Notes: generated by a model from the sequence alone, not told the origin. A stretch of 64,000 nucleotides of DNA from Thaumasiovibrio sp043421945 (GCA_043421945.1 JBHOGO010000003.1:1-64000); one strand, 5' to 3'; numbered from the stretch's first letter, positions 52,718 to 62,497 are shown. Numbers and translations: made by a program.

Positions 52718-53907
52718 TATAGCGCTCCTTTTTCTTCTAAGATGTCGTGGACAGTAAAGATATCTTTGTCACCACGGCCTGATAGGTTCACAATCAACAA
52801 CTGTTCTTTTTCTGGTTCTTGGCGAATAATTTTTAATGCGTAGGCAAGTGCGTGAGCAGACTCAAGAGCAGGAATAATCCCCTCTGAGCGTGCCAGTTCT
52901 TGGAATGCATCAAGCGCCTCATCATCGGTAATCGCGCCATATTCAGCACGACCCGTTGCATTTAAATGTGCATGTTGTGGACCAACAGAAGGGAAATCTA
53001 AGCCTGCAGATACAGAGTATGACTCTTCAATCTGACCATGCTCATCTTGCATTAATGGTGCTTTCATACCGAAGAAAATACCCAACTTACCGTGCTTCAA
53101 TGGGGCACCGTGCATGTCGGTATCTAATCCTTTACCTGCTGGCTCAACACCAATCAGTTTTACATCGGTTTCTTCGATAAAATCAGCAAACATACCGATA
53201 GCATTCGAACCACCACCTACACAGGCGATTACCGCATCAGGGAGGCGACCTTCACGTTCAAGGATTTGCTCTTTCGCTTCTTCACCGATCATGCGTTGGA
53301 ATTCACGCACGATGGTTGGGAAGGGGTGTGGACCTGCCGCTGTGCCTAAAAGGTAATGTGCAGTGTCGTAGTTTGCAGACCAGTCACGCAGTGCTTCATT
53401 ACACGCATCTTTCAATGTCGCAGAGCCAGAATGAACAGGGATAACTTCAGCACCCATTAACTTCATGCGGAAGACGTTAGGGCTTTGACGTTCAACGTCT
53501 TTTGCGCCCATATAAACACGGCATTTTAAATCAAGCAGTGCACAAGCCAGTGCCGTTGCCACACCATGTTGTCCGGCACCTGTTTCTGCGATGATCTCTT
53601 TCTTACCCATGCGTTTTGCTAGTAACGCTTGACCCAACACTTGGTTGGTTTTGTGTGCGCCGCCGTGAAGAAGATCTTCACGCTTTAAGTAAAGCTTGGC
53701 ATTGGTTCCTTTGGTCAGGTTACGCGTCAGGGTCAGTGCTGTCGGACGGCCAGCATACTCTTTAAGCAGAGTAATAAACTCGTCATTGAATTCAGGATCT
53801 TGTTGAGCATCGATAAACGCTTGCTCTAGTTGATCAAGCGCTGGCACTAAGATCTGTGGGACATACTGCCCACCGAATTCGCCAAAATAGGCGTTTAGCT
53901 TTGTCAT
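52717..53907 (-). CDS. trpB: tryptophan synthase beta subunit
   Basis: This PLP enzyme of 396 residues condenses indole with serine. The PLP-lysine lies in LLHGGAHKTNQVLGQ, and the phosphate-binding loop is CVGGGSNAIGMF. Standard length. It follows trpCF by 10 bases. Confidence 0.97.
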   Translation of the reverse strand: MTKLNAYFGEFGGQYVPQILVPALDQLEQAFIDAQQDPEFNDEFITLLKEYAGRPTALTLTRNLTKGTNAKLYLKREDLLHGGAHKTNQVLGQALLAKRMGKKEIIAETGAGQHGVATALACALLDLKCRVYMGAKDVERQSPNVFRMKLMGAEVIPVHSGSATLKDACNEALRDWSANYDTAHYLLGTAAGPHPFPTIVREFQRMIGEEAKEQILEREGRLPDAVIACVGGGSNAIGMFADFIEETDVKLIGVEPAGKGLDTDMHGAPLKHGKLGIFFGMKAPLMQDEHGQIEESYSVSAGLDFPSVGPQHAHLNATGRAEYGAITDDEALDAFQELARSEGIIPALESAHALAYALKIIRQEPEKEQLLIVNLSGRGDKDIFTVHDILEEKGAL

Positions 53908-53917
53908 GGTGTGTTCC

Positions 53918-55291
53918 TTAAAATTGTCTAAGTGCAGCGAATGCAGCTTGAAGTTTTGCGATATCTTTTTTACCCGGTGCGCTTTCTACACCCGAATTGA
54001 AGTCGAGCCCTAGCGTCCCTATTTTTGCTGCCGCCAAAGCGTTTTCAGGGGTGAGACCACCCGCTAGCATAATGTTGTCTTGTTGCTCTGCCAGTGATGA
54101 AACGAGTGACCAGTCAAAGGTTTGTCCTGTGCCGCCCTGTTGATTATCCACTTTCGTGTCGAGTAAGTGGCGGTCAGCATTCGTGAGGAGTGCCGGAACT
54201 TGGTCTGTGACTCCGTAGGCTTTCCAAACTTGTACATTGGCGTCAAGTTGTGCTTTTAACGTATCGATGTAGGTACTGTCTTCGTCGCCATGAAGCTGAA
54301 CAGCAGCCAGTGATAGTTGTTTCGCGGTGGTAGCGACCTCTTCAACACTGTGGTTCTGGAATACGCCAACATATTGCAGAGGGGCTGTGTCGATAACTGC
54401 GCTTGCTTCAGAGATAGTAATAGAGCGAGGCGATTTTTCAACGAAGATAAGACCACCAAAAACAGCGCCAGCGGCATAGGCTGCTTGGCTATCTTCTGGG
54501 CGCGTTAACCCACAGACCTTATTCTCACCAAGTAAAACACCACGAACAGCACGCTCGATATCATCTTGTGACATCAAAGAGCTACCAATTAAGAAGCCAT
54601 TAGCATGTTGCGCAAGATCTTTGACCTCCTGGTGGGTGTAAATGCCTGACTCAGAGATAACGATAGTCCCTTCGGCAAGGCGCGGTGCAAGTGCTTTAGT
54701 ACGGTCTAGGTCAATGCTGAGATCACGTAGGTTACGGTTATTTATACCAACGACCTTTGCTTTCAAATCGATAGCGCGTTGTAGCTCTTCTTCGTTGCTG
54801 ACTTCCGTTAGGATGCCAAGTGATAAGCTGTTTGCTACCTCAGCAAGTTGGCGGTATTCTTCATCGTTTAAGACAGAAAGCATCAATAAGATGGCATCAG
54901 CTTGATAGTGGCGAGCAAGGTAAACTTGGTAAGGATCGACCATGAAGTCTTTGCACAGCACGGGTTGTGAAACCTGTCCTCTTACTTGTGGTAAGAAATC
55001 AAAGTTGCCTTGGAAGTACTTTTCGTCAGTGAGAACCGAAATCGCACTGGCGTGGCGATTGTAAACACTGGCAATGTAATCTAAGTCGAAGTCATCACGA
55101 ATAAGCCCTTTTGAAGGCGATGCTTTTTTACACTCTAAGATGAAAGCTGTTTTATTGGCTTGCAGGGCGTCAACAAAGCTACGATCGCTATTGGTCAGTG
55201 ATGCTTGAAAGCTTTCGAGTGGCTGAGAAATTTTACGTGCAGCGACCCATTCACGTTTGTCGGCAACAATTTTTGCTAATACGGTTTCCAT
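53918..55291 (-). CDS. trpCF: bifunctional indole-3-glycerol-phosphate synthase / phosphoribosylanthranilate isomerase
   Basis: The 457-residue fusion has an N-terminal TrpC barrel (residues ~1-255, with FILECKKASPSKGLIR) and a C-terminal TrpF barrel (~256-457, with KVCGLTRPED and LAGGLTPENALAA). The fusion is usual in gammaproteobacteria. It follows trpD by two bases. Confidence 0.96.
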   Translation of the reverse strand: METVLAKIVADKREWVAARKISQPLESFQASLTNSDRSFVDALQANKTAFILECKKASPSKGLIRDDFDLDYIASVYNRHASAISVLTDEKYFQGNFDFLPQVRGQVSQPVLCKDFMVDPYQVYLARHYQADAILLMLSVLNDEEYRQLAEVANSLSLGILTEVSNEEELQRAIDLKAKVVGINNRNLRDLSIDLDRTKALAPRLAEGTIVISESGIYTHQEVKDLAQHANGFLIGSSLMSQDDIERAVRGVLLGENKVCGLTRPEDSQAAYAAGAVFGGLIFVEKSPRSITISEASAVIDTAPLQYVGVFQNHSVEEVATTAKQLSLAAVQLHGDEDSTYIDTLKAQLDANVQVWKAYGVTDQVPALLTNADRHLLDTKVDNQQGGTGQTFDWSLVSSLAEQQDNIMLAGGLTPENALAAAKIGTLGLDFNSGVESAPGKKDIAKLQAAFAALRQF

Positions 55292-55293
55292 GA

Positions 55294-56304
55294 TTACCTC
55301 TTCGCTGCCAGCTTTTCAACCAGCGTAAATGCGCTGCCTGAAGCCATAACATCGAGTGCTTTTTGTGTGTTGGCTTTAAGATCTTCGTGACCAAATAGGC
55401 GCATCAATAGCGCAACGTTAACGGCCACGGCACCTTGCTGAGCATCGGTACCTTTACCTGTTAGAATATCGGTGATAATAGCGCGATTCTCGTCAGGCTC
55501 TCCCCCTTTAATTGCAGAGAGTGGGTGGCTTTCCACGCCAAAATCAGCCGGTGTAAGGGTGTATTCTTTGATTTCACCATCGATGATTTCAGCAACCAGC
55601 GTTTCACCGTGTATAGCGACTTCATCCAGTCCACTACCGTGTACAACAGCTGCGCGCTTCATGCCCATCGCTGACATTGTTTCAGCAATAGGACGAACCA
55701 GCGAGGCGTCATAAACACCCATCAGTTCGATATTCGGGCGAGCAGGGTTAATCAATGGGCCTAGCACGTTAAAAATAGTCCGTGTTTTCATTTGCTGGCG
55801 AACAGGCATCGCGTGGCGAACTCCACCGTGATACTGAGGTGCAAATAAGAAACATACGCCTAACTCATCAAGTGCTTCGCGTGCCGTATCTGCACTCATC
55901 GCAAGATCAATGCCGAACTTATCTAATAGATCTGATGAACCTGACTTGCTTGAAACACCACGGTTACCGTGCTTGGCGACTTTTAAACCACAAGCCGCAG
56001 CAACAAAAGCAGCCGTGGTTGAAATGTTGATCGTGTTCGCGCCATCACCACCGGTGCCGACGATATCACCAAAGTCGTAATCTGGGGTCGGGAATGGGTT
56101 TGCATTCGCGAGTAGTGCTTTAGCTGCACCAGCAATCTCAGAAGGCGCTTCACCTTTAATTTTAAGTGCTGTTAATACTGCAGCAAGGAAGATTGGATCG
56201 ACTTCGCCTTTGATAATGGCATCAAAGAGAGACTGGCTCTCTTCTTCTGATAATGTTTGCTGTAGATAGAGCTTTTCAGCTAATTGGTGTAAATCCATCG
56301 TCAC
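55294..56304 (-). CDS. trpD: anthranilate phosphoribosyltransferase
   Basis: The 336-residue enzyme transfers phosphoribosyl from PRPP to anthranilate. It has the PRPP loop GTGGDGANTINIST and KHGNRGVSSKSGSSDLLD. It is separate from trpG, unlike in E. coli. The ATG at 56298 is better placed from AAGGA than the ATG at 56304. Confidence 0.96.
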   Translation of the reverse strand: MTMDLHQLAEKLYLQQTLSEEESQSLFDAIIKGEVDPIFLAAVLTALKIKGEAPSEIAGAAKALLANANPFPTPDYDFGDIVGTGGDGANTINISTTAAFVAAACGLKVAKHGNRGVSSKSGSSDLLDKFGIDLAMSADTAREALDELGVCFLFAPQYHGGVRHAMPVRQQMKTRTIFNVLGPLINPARPNIELMGVYDASLVRPIAETMSAMGMKRAAVVHGSGLDEVAIHGETLVAEIIDGEIKEYTLTPADFGVESHPLSAIKGGEPDENRAIITDILTGKGTDAQQGAVAVNVALLMRLFGHEDLKANTQKALDVMASGSAFTLVEKLAAKR

Positions 56305-56309
56305 ATTCC

Positions 56310-56909
56310 TTATGCGTTGGCACGGTGAGGCGCAGATTGAGTGACCCAGTTGAGGGTATTCACTAAAAGCTGTGCGCCTTGTGTCGTTAAAATTGATTCA
56401 GGGTGGAATTGGTATCCACAAATACGGTCTTGCTCATGCGTGACTGCCATCGTGAGCGAATCAACGTCGGCAATGACCGCTAATTCAGCGGGGACTTCAG
56501 TGGCAACCAATGAGTGATAACGAGCAATCGATAATGGGTTAGGTAACCCGTCGAAAACAGCGTGCTCGGTATGGCTCATCATGGATGACTTGCCGTGAAC
56601 AATTTCGCCAGCACCTTCAACCTTGCCACCATAGGCTTCAATTAATGCTTGATGACCCAAACAAATACCGATCATCGGTACGCGACCCTTCATGCGTTGA
56701 ATGAGCGCTGGCATACAACCCGCTTCAGACGGTGCGCCAGGACCAGGAGACAGAACAAGCACAGGGTTTGACAGCTTGCTCATTGCAGCGTCGATATCGG
56801 CAGCATCAAGGCTATTACGGTAAATCGTCACGGGATAGCCTAATGAGCGGAATTGATCCACAAGGTTATAAGTGAACGAATCGAAGTTATCTAATAGAAC
56901 GATATCCAT
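56310..56909 (-). CDS. trpG: anthranilate synthase component II (glutamine amidotransferase)
   Basis: This class I glutaminase of 199 residues has the nucleophile in GICLGHQALIEAYGG and the His-Glu pair in YQFHPESILT. It supplies ammonia to TrpE. It is unfused, starting two bases after trpE ends. Confidence 0.96.
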   Translation of the reverse strand: MDIVLLDNFDSFTYNLVDQFRSLGYPVTIYRNSLDAADIDAAMSKLSNPVLVLSPGPGAPSEAGCMPALIQRMKGRVPMIGICLGHQALIEAYGGKVEGAGEIVHGKSSMMSHTEHAVFDGLPNPLSIARYHSLVATEVPAELAVIADVDSLTMAVTHEQDRICGYQFHPESILTTQGAQLLVNTLNWVTQSAPHRANA

Positions 56910-56911
56910 GG

Positions 56912-58480
56912 TTAAGCTCCCTGATGCGCAGTTTTAATTGCCGTTAGTACCGCTTGCGCTTTACCTCTGGTTTCGTCAGCTTCTGCTTGTGGGTCTGAAT
57001 CGAAGACCACACCGGCGCCCGCTTGTACCGTTGCAACGCCATCTTCCACATAGGCTGAGCGGATGACGATACATGTATCCATATCACCATGGCCATTGAT
57101 ATAACCCACTGCGCCACCGTATGTACCACGACGGCTCTGCTCGACGTCTCGAATCAGCTGCATGGCACGAATTTTTGGTGCGCCAGTGAGCGTGCCCATA
57201 TTCATACATGCCTGATAAGCGTGAAGAGAATCGAGGTCATTACGCAGTTGACCAACAACACGGGAGACTAGATGTATCACATGGCTATAACGGTCTACTT
57301 GTAACAGATCGGCTACGTAGCGTGTCCCAGCTTCACTGATACGTGCTACATCATTACGAGCAAGGTCGACAAGCATCATATGCTCGGCGTTCTCTTTCAT
57401 ATCACTGCGCAGTTCAAGCTCGATGCGACCGTCGAGGTCAAGATTAATAGAGCCATCCGCGTTTTTGCCACGAGGGCGCGTGCCTGCGATAGGGTAAATC
57501 TCAACCTGATTACTGTCTTTTCCGTACTTTAAAGCACTCTCTGGCGAGGCTCCAAATAGCGTGAAGTCAGCATCGTTAACGTAAAACATGTAAGGGCTTG
57601 GGTTACCGATTTTAAGTGCTTCATAAGCATTTAAAGGCGATGGACAAGGTAGCTTGAACTGACGCGAAGGGACTACTTGGAAAATATCGCCTTTAATCAC
57701 AAACTCTTTGAGTGACGTGACAATATTGCAAAAATCAGCATCACTAATATTGGTTTCTGGCTCACCAATCGCAGTCACAACAGGGGCAGGGATTGGCCCT
57801 GTATTCAAGCAGGCTTCTTTGACGTGCTGTAAGCGTCTGCTTAGCTCGTAGTAGCTAGCCGTGTAGTGCTCACCGCCAAAGAGGGTTGCCTGAAGCTGAC
57901 CTTTACGACGTTGGTGGTCAATGACCAACAAGGTTTCCGCAATATAGAAAAGGTAATCTGGGCAGCGGTTACCTTCTTCGACTTCAGGTAATGGTTCAAA
58001 TTCTGCGACGAGGTCGTATGCGAAGATACCGCCTAAGAAAAGAGCGTTATCGGGGTGACCATCTAAATTGAAACTCTCGCGAATAAAGCGCAGCGCATCA
58101 AAAGGGGATTGTTGACGCAAGCGACTATCTTCGTCGAGCACTGTTTCTTGTTCAGCGTAGGTAAGGGTTAAGGTCGCGTTATTGAAATCAACCTTAATGC
58201 CCTCAGCCACCTGTGTCTGCAAATGCGCAAGCACACTGTGACCGTTATCAGATAGTGCTTCAAGTGTAACGACCTTGCCTCTGCAGACGATGCGTACCGC
58301 AGCATCAATTAGCATTAAGCTTTTTAGATCTTTTTTTGAGTCGACTTCTGCAGACTCGAGTAACAGATTGTAGGGATGGTTGGCACACACAGTATGAAAT
58401 AGCTGTGTCGGTTCAGCGACGTATGGTACGTCTAAATTCAGTATATCCAATTCGCCTTTAGCGAGTGCTTGGCTTCTCAC
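56912..58480 (-). CDS. trpE: anthranilate synthase component I
   Basis: This chorismate-using enzyme of 522 residues has the N-terminal LLES sequence of the tryptophan feedback site (LLLESAEVDSKKDLKSL) and the catalytic C-terminal domain with GTLTGAPKIRAMQLI and TCIVIRSAY. It starts at GTG 58480, overlapping the DAHP synthase stop (GTGA), with GGGAG upstream, so the two are translationally coupled. Confidence 0.96.
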   Translation of the reverse strand: MRSQALAKGELDILNLDVPYVAEPTQLFHTVCANHPYNLLLESAEVDSKKDLKSLMLIDAAVRIVCRGKVVTLEALSDNGHSVLAHLQTQVAEGIKVDFNNATLTLTYAEQETVLDEDSRLRQQSPFDALRFIRESFNLDGHPDNALFLGGIFAYDLVAEFEPLPEVEEGNRCPDYLFYIAETLLVIDHQRRKGQLQATLFGGEHYTASYYELSRRLQHVKEACLNTGPIPAPVVTAIGEPETNISDADFCNIVTSLKEFVIKGDIFQVVPSRQFKLPCPSPLNAYEALKIGNPSPYMFYVNDADFTLFGASPESALKYGKDSNQVEIYPIAGTRPRGKNADGSINLDLDGRIELELRSDMKENAEHMMLVDLARNDVARISEAGTRYVADLLQVDRYSHVIHLVSRVVGQLRNDLDSLHAYQACMNMGTLTGAPKIRAMQLIRDVEQSRRGTYGGAVGYINGHGDMDTCIVIRSAYVEDGVATVQAGAGVVFDSDPQAEADETRGKAQAVLTAIKTAHQGA

Positions 58481-59490
58481 AACGTTCTCCCTGCCGCTTC
58501 TACGAACGGTTTTAATTCCTGTATTAATTGTTCAAACATTGGACCGGTTAAAGCTTGATGCCCATCTGAAAGCGCTTCTTCAGGCTTAAGGTGAGACTCA
58601 ACGATGATGCCATCTGCACCCACCGCGGCCGCAGCGCGCGATAGTGGGATGACTAATTCACGTACGCCCGTACCATGACTTGGGTCAACGACAACAGGCA
58701 GGTGAGTGCGCTGTTTCAAATAGGCAACGGCGTTTAGGTCCAATGTGTTGCGCGTGGCGGTCTCGAAAGTACGAATACCGCGTTCGCAAAGGATGATATT
58801 CGGATTACCCGCATCAAAAATATACTCTGCAGCTAGCAACAACTCCTCGATAGTGGCGGAAAGTCCACGTTTGAGCAAGACCGGCTTGCCACTTTCTCCT
58901 ACTGCTTTCAGCAAGGCGTAGTTCTGCATGTTGCGTGCACCGATTTGTAAGCAGTCGACGTGTGCACACATATCGTCCATTTGGCTCACTTCCATGACTT
59001 CTGATACCGTTGGGATACCAAGTTGTTGATTGGCTTTTTGAAGGAGTTTCAAGCCATTAACGCCCATACCTTGAAAGTCATAAGGGCTGGTTCGCGGTTT
59101 GTATGCACCGCCACGAAGCGCAACAGCACCATGCTTTTTGACCATCTCAGCGACAGAAAGTAATTGTGCCTCTGATTCCACCGAACATGGTCCTGCAATG
59201 ACAGCAAACTTGTTGCCGCCCACCGCCGCGGTGCCAAAGCGAACAACAGTGTCATGCGCTTGTACTTCACGGCTGACCATTTTGTATTTCGTTAAAATAG
59301 GCTTCACTTTTTCGACACAAGGAAAAGCATCGAGGTGCAGCTTTTGTAAAATACGCTCGTCGCCAAGCGCACCGAGCACGATACGCTCAACACCTGGCAT
59401 GTATAAAGGTTTTAGACCGGATTCCTCAATGCGCGATAATATTGCTTTTGCTTGTGCTTCTGTCGCGCTGGGCTTTAGTACAATAATCAT
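58477..59490 (-). CDS. 3-deoxy-7-phosphoheptulonate (DAHP) synthase, type I-beta, first structural gene of the trp operon
   Basis: The 337-residue enzyme joins PEP and erythrose-4-phosphate as the first step of the shikimate pathway. It has an N-terminal ferredoxin-like/ACT-type regulatory domain (residues ~1-70) and a type I-beta barrel with VIAGPCSVES, LRGGAYKPRTSPYDFQG and DPSHGTG. This differs from the E. coli AroF/G/H I-alpha class. It stands between trpL and trpE, so synthesis of the shikimate entry enzyme is tied to tryptophan control. Confidence 0.92.
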   Translation of the reverse strand: MIIVLKPSATEAQAKAILSRIEESGLKPLYMPGVERIVLGALGDERILQKLHLDAFPCVEKVKPILTKYKMVSREVQAHDTVVRFGTAAVGGNKFAVIAGPCSVESEAQLLSVAEMVKKHGAVALRGGAYKPRTSPYDFQGMGVNGLKLLQKANQQLGIPTVSEVMEVSQMDDMCAHVDCLQIGARNMQNYALLKAVGESGKPVLLKRGLSATIEELLLAAEYIFDAGNPNIILCERGIRTFETATRNTLDLNAVAYLKQRTHLPVVVDPSHGTGVRELVIPLSRAAAAVGADGIIVESHLKPEEALSDGHQALTGPMFEQLIQELKPFVEAAGRTL

Positions 59491-59593
59491 GGTTTTCCTA
59501 TTAGTTTGAATCCCTTCACGCTTTGGTATCGACGTGAGTTGATGCCTATTTTTGTCGCATTGAGTACGGTGCTATATTTAGAAAGTGCTGAAT

Positions 59594-59620
59594 ACAAAAA
59601 AGCCCGCGTTAATGCGGGCT
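59594..59620 (-). terminator. trp attenuator terminator
   Basis: On the minus strand AGCCCGC/GCGGGCT with a six-base loop is followed by six T. It starts 39 bases after the leader peptide stop and about 100 bases before the DAHP synthase start, as expected of a 3:4 attenuator hairpin. Confidence 0.9.
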
Positions 59621-59658
59621 ATGAATGTTTCTGCTGCTACAACAGTACACACAACCCA

Positions 59659-59715
59659 TTACTGGAGTTGCCACCACCAAGAAACTGTTTGGTTTGCACT
59701 GAATTGCTGTAACAT
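59659..59715 (-). CDS. trpL: trp leader peptide
   Basis: The ATG at 59715, preceded by AAGGTG, opens an 18-residue peptide MLQQFSANQTVSWWWQLQ with three consecutive Trp codons. It is followed by the terminator hairpin. Ribosome stalling at the Trp codons when charged tRNA-Trp is scarce would prevent the terminator and allow the operon to be read. Confidence 0.95.
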   Translation of the reverse strand: MLQQFSANQTVSWWWQLQ

Positions 59716-59761
59716 GGTTAACACCTTAAATTAAGAAGAAACACTCTTGAATAAGTAACTG

Positions 59762-59796
59762 TGTACTAGTTAACTAGTTTGTGAGTGCGGTGTCAA
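59762..59796 (-). promoter_or_regulatory. trp promoter with TrpR operator
   Basis: On the minus strand, -35 TTGACA (59796-59791) and -10 TTAACT (59773-59768) are 17 bases apart. The -10 lies inside the palindrome ACTAGTTAACTAGT (59765-59778), the core of the E. coli trp operator. TrpR with tryptophan should therefore block this promoter directly. Confidence 0.92.
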
Positions 59797-59805
59797 GTAT
59801 AAACT

Positions 59806-60675
59806 ATGATTTTTGATCTACATAGCCACACCACGGCGTCTGATGGAAAGCTGTCTCCAGAGGCATTGGTGTTAAGAGCGTCGGAATTTCGCGTCGATAC
59901 ATTGGCGATTACAGACCACGATACTGTGGCTGGGTTAGAAGAAGCACGGCAGGCTATTGAGTCTCATCAATTGCCACTGCGGCTGATTGATGGTATCGAG
60001 ATCTCCACGGTGTGGGAGAATAAAGATATTCATATTGTTGGGCTTAACATCGACCCCAATCATCCTGCCATTCTCGATTTAGTGAAAGTGCAACAGCAAC
60101 GTCGTGAAGAACGCGCGGAATTAATGGGGCAACGTTTAGAAAAGAATAGAATGCCAGGCGCTCTTGAAGGTGCCCGGGAGCTAGCGGGTGAAGGGAACAC
60201 ACTCACACGATCGCATTTTGCGCAGTGGATTGTTGCTAATGGGTATGCGAAATCGATACAGCAGGTGTTTAAACAGTTCCTGACCAGAAATAACCCTGGC
60301 TATGTGCCACCGAACTGGGGGCCGATTGAAGAAGCCGTCGATGCGATTCATCAAGCTGGTGGGCAAGCTGTTTTAGCACACCCCGGCCGTTACAAATTGA
60401 CCGCGAAGTGGGTCAAACGTCTGTTACACTATTTTAAAGAAGCGGGTGGAGACGCGATGGAAATCGCCTTACCACAGCAAGCACCACAGGATAGACGCAC
60501 ATTGGCGGACTATGCTATTCACTATGATTTATTCGCCTCACAAGGTTCGGATTTTCACTACCCATCACCTTGGACTGAATTAGGGCGTAATTTGTTTGCA
60601 CCTGCTGGTGTGACACCTATATGGGAAACATGGCCAGCAGAATATCAATTACCACTTTGCAAGGATGCAGAGTGA
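59806..60675 (+). CDS. yciV: PHP-domain phosphoesterase YciV (RNase AM / TrpH)
   Basis: The 289-residue protein starts with the PHP metal motif DLHSHTTASDG and has TDHDTVAG and the late FASQGSDFH. E. coli YciV (RNase AM) is a 5'-3' exoribonuclease that trims rRNA 5' ends and acts on short oligonucleotides and pAp. The ATG at 59806 lacks a visible Shine-Dalgarno and is only 10 bases from the -35 of the divergent trp promoter. The trp-yciV-yciO-rluB order matches enterobacteria. Confidence 0.92.
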   Translation: MIFDLHSHTTASDGKLSPEALVLRASEFRVDTLAITDHDTVAGLEEARQAIESHQLPLRLIDGIEISTVWENKDIHIVGLNIDPNHPAILDLVKVQQQRREERAELMGQRLEKNRMPGALEGARELAGEGNTLTRSHFAQWIVANGYAKSIQQVFKQFLTRNNPGYVPPNWGPIEEAVDAIHQAGGQAVLAHPGRYKLTAKWVKRLLHYFKEAGGDAMEIALPQQAPQDRRTLADYAIHYDLFASQGSDFHYPSPWTELGRNLFAPAGVTPIWETWPAEYQLPLCKDAE

Positions 60676-60685
60676 AGGAGAAATA

Positions 60686-61309
60686 ATGAGCCAATTTTTT
60701 TATGTTCATCCGGACAACCCGCAAGCGAGATTAATTAACCAAGCTGTCGCCATTATACGAAATGGTGGCGTGGTTATTTATCCGACGGATTCAGGCTATG
60801 CGCTGGGTTGTTTACTTGAGAATAAGTCAGCGATGGAACGAATTTGTCGTATCCGCCGCTTAAATGATAGCCACAACTTTACGCTGCTGTGCCGAGACCT
60901 TTCTGAATTATCCCTTTATGCTCGTGTTGATAATGCGGCATTCCGTTTGTTGAAAGGCAATACACCAGGCCCTTATACGTTCATTTTCAAAGCGACTAAA
61001 GAAGTGCCACGTCGCTTAATGAATCCAAAGAAAAAGACGATTGGTATCCGAGTGCCCGACAATCAAATCGCCTTAGATTTGCTAGAATCGTTAGGTGAGC
61101 CGATGATGTCAACGACATTGATTTTGCCTGGCAAAGAGATGGCAGAGTCAGATCCGGATGATATTCGTGATCAGTTAGAGCATGCGGTTGACTTGATTAT
61201 GCATGGTGGTTATCTCGGTGAGCACCCGACCACAGTGGTCGATTTCACCGATGGTGAGCCAGTGATTGTTCGTGTGGGATCTGGCGATTCTGCTCCCTTT
61301 GAAAATTAG
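60686..61309 (+). CDS. yciO: YciO, Sua5/YciO/YrdC family protein
   Basis: The protein has about 207 residues from the ATG at 60686 (GAAGGAG upstream). The family core is GGVVIYPTDSGYALGCLLENKSAMERI, followed by RIRRLNDSHNFTLLCRDLSE, which relates it to the threonylcarbamoyl-AMP synthase fold. YciO itself has not been shown to replace TsaC and is likely a weak TC-AMP or RNA-binding paralogue. It follows yciV by 10 bases. Confidence 0.92.
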   Translation: MSQFFYVHPDNPQARLINQAVAIIRNGGVVIYPTDSGYALGCLLENKSAMERICRIRRLNDSHNFTLLCRDLSELSLYARVDNAAFRLLKGNTPGPYTFIFKATKEVPRRLMNPKKKTIGIRVPDNQIALDLLESLGEPMMSTTLILPGKEMAESDPDDIRDQLEHAVDLIMHGGYLGEHPTTVVDFTDGEPVIVRVGSGDSAPFEN

Positions 61310-61492
61310 GCTTATACGCAGAGGGAATGCCTTCATAGGCTGTTTCGTTTTATAACGACTATATCCCTTCCAATCGAGCTTTTGAGCTGGTTTTCGCCGG
61401 TTATTTAACGTAGAATTCACGCCCCGTTTGAGAGTGGCTTAAACGGAAGATGGGTATTTCGACGCCTGTGAAGGCGACAAAAGGTTTATCAA

Positions 61493-62482
61493 ATGAGTGA
61501 AAAAATTCAGAAAGTACTAGCACGCGCAGGCCATGGTTCTCGTCGTGAAATTGAATCGATGATTACGCAAGGGCGTATTAGTATTGACGGCAAAATCGTT
61601 AAACTAGGTGATCGTTTAGAGTCTGGCGATGTGAAAATTCGTATTGATGGACATCTAATCGAAACCCCTTCTTCTGAAAACGATGTTTGTCGTGTCATGG
61701 TTTATAACAAGCCAGAAGGCGAACTCTGTACGCGCAACGACCCTGAAGGGCGTCGTACCGTCTTTGATCGTTTACCACGTCTTCAAGATGGTCGTTGGGT
61801 TTCTGTTGGTCGCCTTGATGCCAACACCTCTGGTCTCCTTCTGTTTACAACGGATGGTGAGCTGGCGAACCGATTAATGCACCCAAGCCGCACAGTAGAG
61901 CGTGAATATTTGGTTCGTGTATTTGGCGAAGTAAACGAAAAAATGGTTCGTAACCTTGTTTCAGGTGTGAAGCTTGAAGATGGTATGGCACGTTTTGAAG
62001 ATGTGGTTTATGCCGGCGGTGAAGGTAACCACCATACTTTTTATGTGGTGATTAACGAGGGGCGTAACCGAGAAGTTCGCCGTCTTTGGGACTCTCAAGG
62101 TGTGACAGTGAGCCGCTTAAAGCGTGTTCGTTACGGTGATATCTTCCTAACCAAAGAGACACCACGTGGTGGCTGGATGGAACTGGAACTTGAAGACGTA
62201 AACAAGCTGCGTACGCTGGTTGAGCTGCCTCCTGAAGAGAACACTGTCATTACTGTTGAGCAACGTAAGCGCAAGCCACGTTTGCAGAAAATTCGTCGTG
62301 CAGTTCGTCGCCATGAAGAGCGTGTCGAAGAAGATCGTGGTGGTCGTCGCAATCGCCGTGGTGGTAAGCCTGCTGGCGGTAAAGCAACGGCTGGTAAGCC
62401 TGCTGGTAATCGTCAAGGGCCAAAAGGTGCTGGCGCAAATAGTAATTCTCGTCGCCCTGCGAAGTCTCGTACACGTAAGTAA
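61493..62482 (+). CDS. rluB: 23S rRNA pseudouridine(2605) synthase RluB
   Basis: The 329-residue protein has an N-terminal S4 RNA-binding domain (residues ~3-60, KIQKVLARAGHGSRREIESM) and the catalytic motif GRLDANTSGLLLFTTDG. The C-terminal tail of about 70 residues is very basic, rich in Arg, Lys and Gly, and probably helps ribosome binding. It is in the yciV-yciO-rluB neighbourhood known from enterobacteria and is the last of the run. Confidence 0.94.
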   Translation: MSEKIQKVLARAGHGSRREIESMITQGRISIDGKIVKLGDRLESGDVKIRIDGHLIETPSSENDVCRVMVYNKPEGELCTRNDPEGRRTVFDRLPRLQDGRWVSVGRLDANTSGLLLFTTDGELANRLMHPSRTVEREYLVRVFGEVNEKMVRNLVSGVKLEDGMARFEDVVYAGGEGNHHTFYVVINEGRNREVRRLWDSQGVTVSRLKRVRYGDIFLTKETPRGGWMELELEDVNKLRTLVELPPEENTVITVEQRKRKPRLQKIRRAVRRHEERVEEDRGGRRNRRGGKPAGGKATAGKPAGNRQGPKGAGANSNSRRPAKSRTRK

Positions 62483-62497
62483 TCAGTTACCCTATTC

